The notes beneath the pieces were generated by a model. That model was not told the origin of the DNA, did no database searches, and worked only from the letters and a program-made list of their open reading frames with translations. Below are positions 48,548 through 51,021 of a DNA stretch of 51,021 nt, piece by piece. How positions within the stretch are numbered: position 1 is the first letter of the stretch; each line of letters starts with the position of its first letter. Source of the stretch: Verrucomicrobiales bacterium (GTDB taxonomy: Bacteria > Verrucomicrobiota > Verrucomicrobiia > Limisphaerales > Palsa-1400); assembly GCA_003140095.1 (NCBI GenBank), contig PLIU01000495.1, positions 1-51,021 of the forward strand. Reading direction: 5' to 3'. The position numbers were made by a program, and so were the translations under genes.

Positions 48548-49303
48548 ATGAACGAGCTTACCAACTGGCTGATGGTTTTTTTGCGTGCCAGCTCCATGCT
48601 GGCGGTGTTTCCCATTTTTTCGGCTCATAATTTTCCCGTCCAACTGCGCCTGGCGCTGGGCGCGTTGCTGGCCGGCATGGTGGCCGCCACCATGCCCGCG
48701 AACGCGGTGCAAGCGGCTGATTTTTGGGGATTAGCCGGCCAGATGGCGCTGGAAGTGGGGCTGGGATTGCTGATCGGTTTTGTCTGTCGAATGGTTTTCT
48801 TCGCGCTCGAAATCACGGGCAGCATCATCAGCACGGAAATCGGTCTGAACATGCCGCCGGGGCTTAATCCTCTGGACGAAATGCAGATGACGGGGACGGC
48901 TACGCTGCTTTACTACCTCGCGGCCATGCTCTGGCTGAGCCTGGACATGCATCATTGGATGTTGATCGCCTTTCAGAAGACCTACACGTATCTGCCCATT
49001 GGCACGGCTCACCTTTCCCAGGCGCTGGTGGCGGACATTGTCGCACGGACCGCGGGCATTTTCGTCGTCGCTGTGCAGATGGCCGCTCCGCTGCTGGCTG
49101 TGTCATTCATTATCTCGCTTGTATTCGCCGTGCTGGGGCGGGCGGTGCCGCAGATGAATGTGTTTTCCGAGAGCTTTGCCGTGCGGCCGCTGGTGGGCCT
49201 GAGTGTCTTTGGGCTGACGTTGGATTTGATGTCGCAGCACATCATGAATTATATGCGCAAATTGCCCGAGGACATGTTGCTCGTGGCCCAGGCGCTGCAT
49301 TAA
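48548..49303 (+). CDS. fliR: Flagellar export gate protein FliR
   Basis: 251 residues, about six membrane segments. Recognisable FliR elements: FLRASSMLAVFPIFSAHNFP near the N-terminus, LGLLIGFVCRMVFFALEITG in the middle and NVFSESFAVRPLVGLSVFG near the end. Completes the export gate. Nine bases after fliQ and 18 before flhB. Confidence 0.95.
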   Translation: MNELTNWLMVFLRASSMLAVFPIFSAHNFPVQLRLALGALLAGMVAATMPANAVQAADFWGLAGQMALEVGLGLLIGFVCRMVFFALEITGSIISTEIGLNMPPGLNPLDEMQMTGTATLLYYLAAMLWLSLDMHHWMLIAFQKTYTYLPIGTAHLSQALVADIVARTAGIFVVAVQMAAPLLAVSFIISLVFAVLGRAVPQMNVFSESFAVRPLVGLSVFGLTLDLMSQHIMNYMRKLPEDMLLVAQALH

Positions 49304-49321
49304 CGCCGGAGAGAATATGCC

Positions 49322-50413
49322 ATGAGCGATCAAGCCGGCGAAAAGACAGAGAACGCCACAAACAAGCACCTGGAGGAGGCGCTGAGCAAAGGCCAAGTCG
49401 CCCGCAGTCCGGAGGTGCAGACGGTGTTCGTCCTGGGCGGCGCGCTGCTGGCGCTGGGCATGACGGGCGGGGAGATGTGGCGCACCATGGCCCAATCGTG
49501 CATGTCAACGCTGGGCCATTTGAACGATACGGCGGTCACTCTGGACGCCATGCAGGGTTACGCCATCACAGGCGCGCTGGCGCTGGCCCACTGCGTCTTG
49601 CCGGTCATGGCGGCCACGGTTACCGGCGGTTTGCTGGCGGGAGGCATCCAGACGCGTTTTCGCGCCTCCCCCGAGGCACTGAATGTCAATTGGGAGCGAT
49701 TGAACCCTGCGGAAGGCTTCAAACGGCTTTTCTCCATGCGCTCCACCGTGGCCACGTGCTTGGGCATCGTCAAACTGACGGTCGTCATTGCTCTCTGCTA
49801 CAACGTCATCATGAAGATCTTAAGCGACCCGATCTTCTATTCCTCAGTCGATGTGGCAAGAATTGCCGGATTCATGGCAGAATCATCCTTCAGGATTGTT
49901 CTGCAAGTGGGGGTGGCGTTGATTCTTTTGGCGGCGGCTGATTACGGCTACAAGTTCTGGCAGACTAACCAGGACCTCAAGATGACCAAGCAGGAGGTGA
50001 AAGACGAGACCAAAAGCACGGAAGGCGACCCCGCCATCAAAGCGCGGTTACGCCGCCGCCGCATGACCATGAGCAAGCGCAAGATGCTTGCGGAAGTGCC
50101 TAAAGCCGATGTGATTGTGACGAATCCAACCCATATCGCCATCGCCCTTCGTTACGACCGCAAGACGATGAAAGCCCCCAAAATCGTGGCCAAAGGCATC
50201 CGCCTCAACGCGCAGCAAATCCGGCAAATCGCCGAGGAGCACCAGGTGCCGATAATCGAAAACAAGCCCCTGGCCCAACTCATGTTCAAATATGGCAAGG
50301 TGGGTGGCGAGATTCCTGCTCAGTTGTATGCTGCCGTGGCCGAGATACTGGCCTGGGTTTATCGCGTCAACGCATATCGATACTATCGCGAGCAGAGCAT
50401 GTCCGATTCTTAA
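49322..50413 (+). CDS. flhB: Flagellar export switch protein FlhB
   Basis: 363 residues. Four membrane segments in the first 210 residues, then a cytoplasmic domain with the autocleavage motif NPTH (VIVTNPTHIAIALRYD) and the usual KAPKIVAKGIRLNAQQIRQI follow-up. The N-terminus (GEKTENATNKHLEEALSKGQ) is the FlhB family start. It changes export specificity from hook to filament after self-cleavage. Normal length. Confidence 0.96.
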   Translation: MSDQAGEKTENATNKHLEEALSKGQVARSPEVQTVFVLGGALLALGMTGGEMWRTMAQSCMSTLGHLNDTAVTLDAMQGYAITGALALAHCVLPVMAATVTGGLLAGGIQTRFRASPEALNVNWERLNPAEGFKRLFSMRSTVATCLGIVKLTVVIALCYNVIMKILSDPIFYSSVDVARIAGFMAESSFRIVLQVGVALILLAAADYGYKFWQTNQDLKMTKQEVKDETKSTEGDPAIKARLRRRRMTMSKRKMLAEVPKADVIVTNPTHIAIALRYDRKTMKAPKIVAKGIRLNAQQIRQIAEEHQVPIIENKPLAQLMFKYGKVGGEIPAQLYAAVAEILAWVYRVNAYRYYREQSMSDS

Positions 50414-50419
50414 AACGCA

Positions 50420-51021
50420 ATGGCACAGACTAAATCAGGCAAATCAAACGTGGCCCGCCTTTTCAGGAACGGCGATGTCCTTCTCATTGGCGGACTGTTC
50501 GGGACGGTCCTGCTGATGATCCTCCCCGTGAATCCGATGCTGCTGGACGGCTTTCTGGCCATCAGCATCGCGCTTTCGTTGCTCATTTTGCTCTCCATCC
50601 TTTACGTCAAGGAACCGGCCGAATTCACCGGGTTCCCGACCTTGCTGCTCTTTGTCACGCTTTACCGGCTTTCGCTCAACATTGCCTCGACCCGGTTGAT
50701 CCTGCTGGATGGTTATGCCGGGCATATCATCGAAACGTTCGGCAATTACGTCGTCCACGGCAATTACGTCGTCGGCTTGGTCATCTTCCTGATTCTGGTC
50801 CTGATCAATTTCATCGTCATCACCAAGGGCGCCGGGCGTATCGCCGAAGTGGCGGCCCGCTTCACCTTGGACGCCATGCCCGGCAAGCAGATGGCCATCG
50901 ACGCGGAGCTCCGCGGCGGCGCCATCGACGGCAACGAAGCCCGGCGCCGGCGGCGGCTCTTGCAGCGCGAGAGTCAGTTTTACGGCGCCATGGACGGCGC
51001 CATGAAATTCGTCAAGGGCGA
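50420..51021 (+). CDS. flhA: Flagellar export protein FlhA (5' part only)
   Basis: The first 200 residues from ATG 50420 ([20 protein letters not shown]), cut by the end of the window. Membrane segments and the FlhA FHIPEP-type signatures are present: [20 protein letters not shown], then [39 protein letters not shown]. FlhA forms the cytoplasmic nonamer ring that docks substrates and is the largest gate component (about 690 residues normally). Six bases after flhB. Confidence 0.95.
   Translation, partial: MAQTKSGKSNVARLFRNGDVLLIGGLFGTVLLMILPVNPMLLDGFLAISIALSLLILLSILYVKEPAEFTGFPTLLLFVTLYRLSLNIASTRLILLDGYAGHIIETFGNYVVHGNYVVGLVIFLILVLINFIVITKGAGRIAEVAARFTLDAMPGKQMAIDAELRGGAIDGNEARRRRRLLQRESQFYGAMDGAMKFVKG

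Noticed and set aside
50740-50780. Local repeat of NYVV in FlhA as a possible duplication
   Set aside because: FlhA proteins normally have a similar repeated pattern here, so it is not a new event.

Overview
The window is a GC-rich (roughly 60 %) bacterial chromosome segment that I read as Verrucomicrobiota, probably near Pedosphaerales/Limisphaerales. The pointers are an ECF sigma factor with a membrane anchor and coiled-coil tail, secreted Thr/Asn-rich beta-helix and RHS proteins, a BspA-type leucine-rich repeat protein with a C-terminal module I associate with Pedosphaera-type secreted proteins, and tandem FeoA proteins. The taxon is inferred from family resemblance only.

Layout. (1) 1-3138: small hypothetical genes, a secreted leucine-rich repeat protein, then 0.9 kb of non-coding DNA with 10-bp-period TCAAACC arrays. 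(2) 3139-8638: the ECF sigma factor, a frameshifted remnant, an MFS sugar porter and a Gcr-type membrane protein. (3) 9019-14886: a secreted 1001-residue beta-helix-like protein followed by an exported C39-peptidase/RHS protein, interrupted by one in-frame stop and then cut off. (4) About 14872-21265: a decayed accessory island holding a helicase/restriction-enzyme remnant, a HExxH protein, a DNA-binding-like protein, a broken LRR gene, an AbiV abortive-infection gene with a kinase-like fragment behind it, a methyltransferase fragment and truncated winged-helix genes. It is followed by a second copy of the TCAAACC repeat. (5) 21549-26900: feoA-feoA-feoB ferrous iron uptake, a YggT-like membrane protein and an aldehyde dehydrogenase. 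(6) 27009-33365 (minus strand): chemotaxis genes cheR-HDOD-cheB-cheX-cheY-(HDOD/CheX)-MCP. (7) 33450-51021 (plus strand): cheW-cheA-flgB-flgC-fliE-F-G-H-I-J-motE-like-fliK-flgD-flgE-fliL-M-N-O-P-Q-R-flhB-flhA, with flhA running off the end.

How the genes work together. Regions 6 and 7 are one motility supercluster transcribed outward from an 84-bp gap between cheR and cheW, which carries two sigma-28-like promoter candidates sharing a palindromic -35 box. The flagellar genes are packed with ATGA or GTGA overlaps. They supply the MS ring, switch, export gate, ATPase complex, rod/hook parts and hook cap. The signalling set is atypical: CheA has no P2 CheY-docking domain, FliM has no N-terminal EIDALL-type CheY-binding peptide, and there are two CheX-type phosphatase domains and no visible CheZ.

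Least ordinary items: the dispersed 10-bp-period repeat family, the exported C39-RHS protein, the decayed defence island with AbiV, and the CheY-handling peculiarities. No tRNA, rRNA, CRISPR array or intact insertion sequence was recognised.
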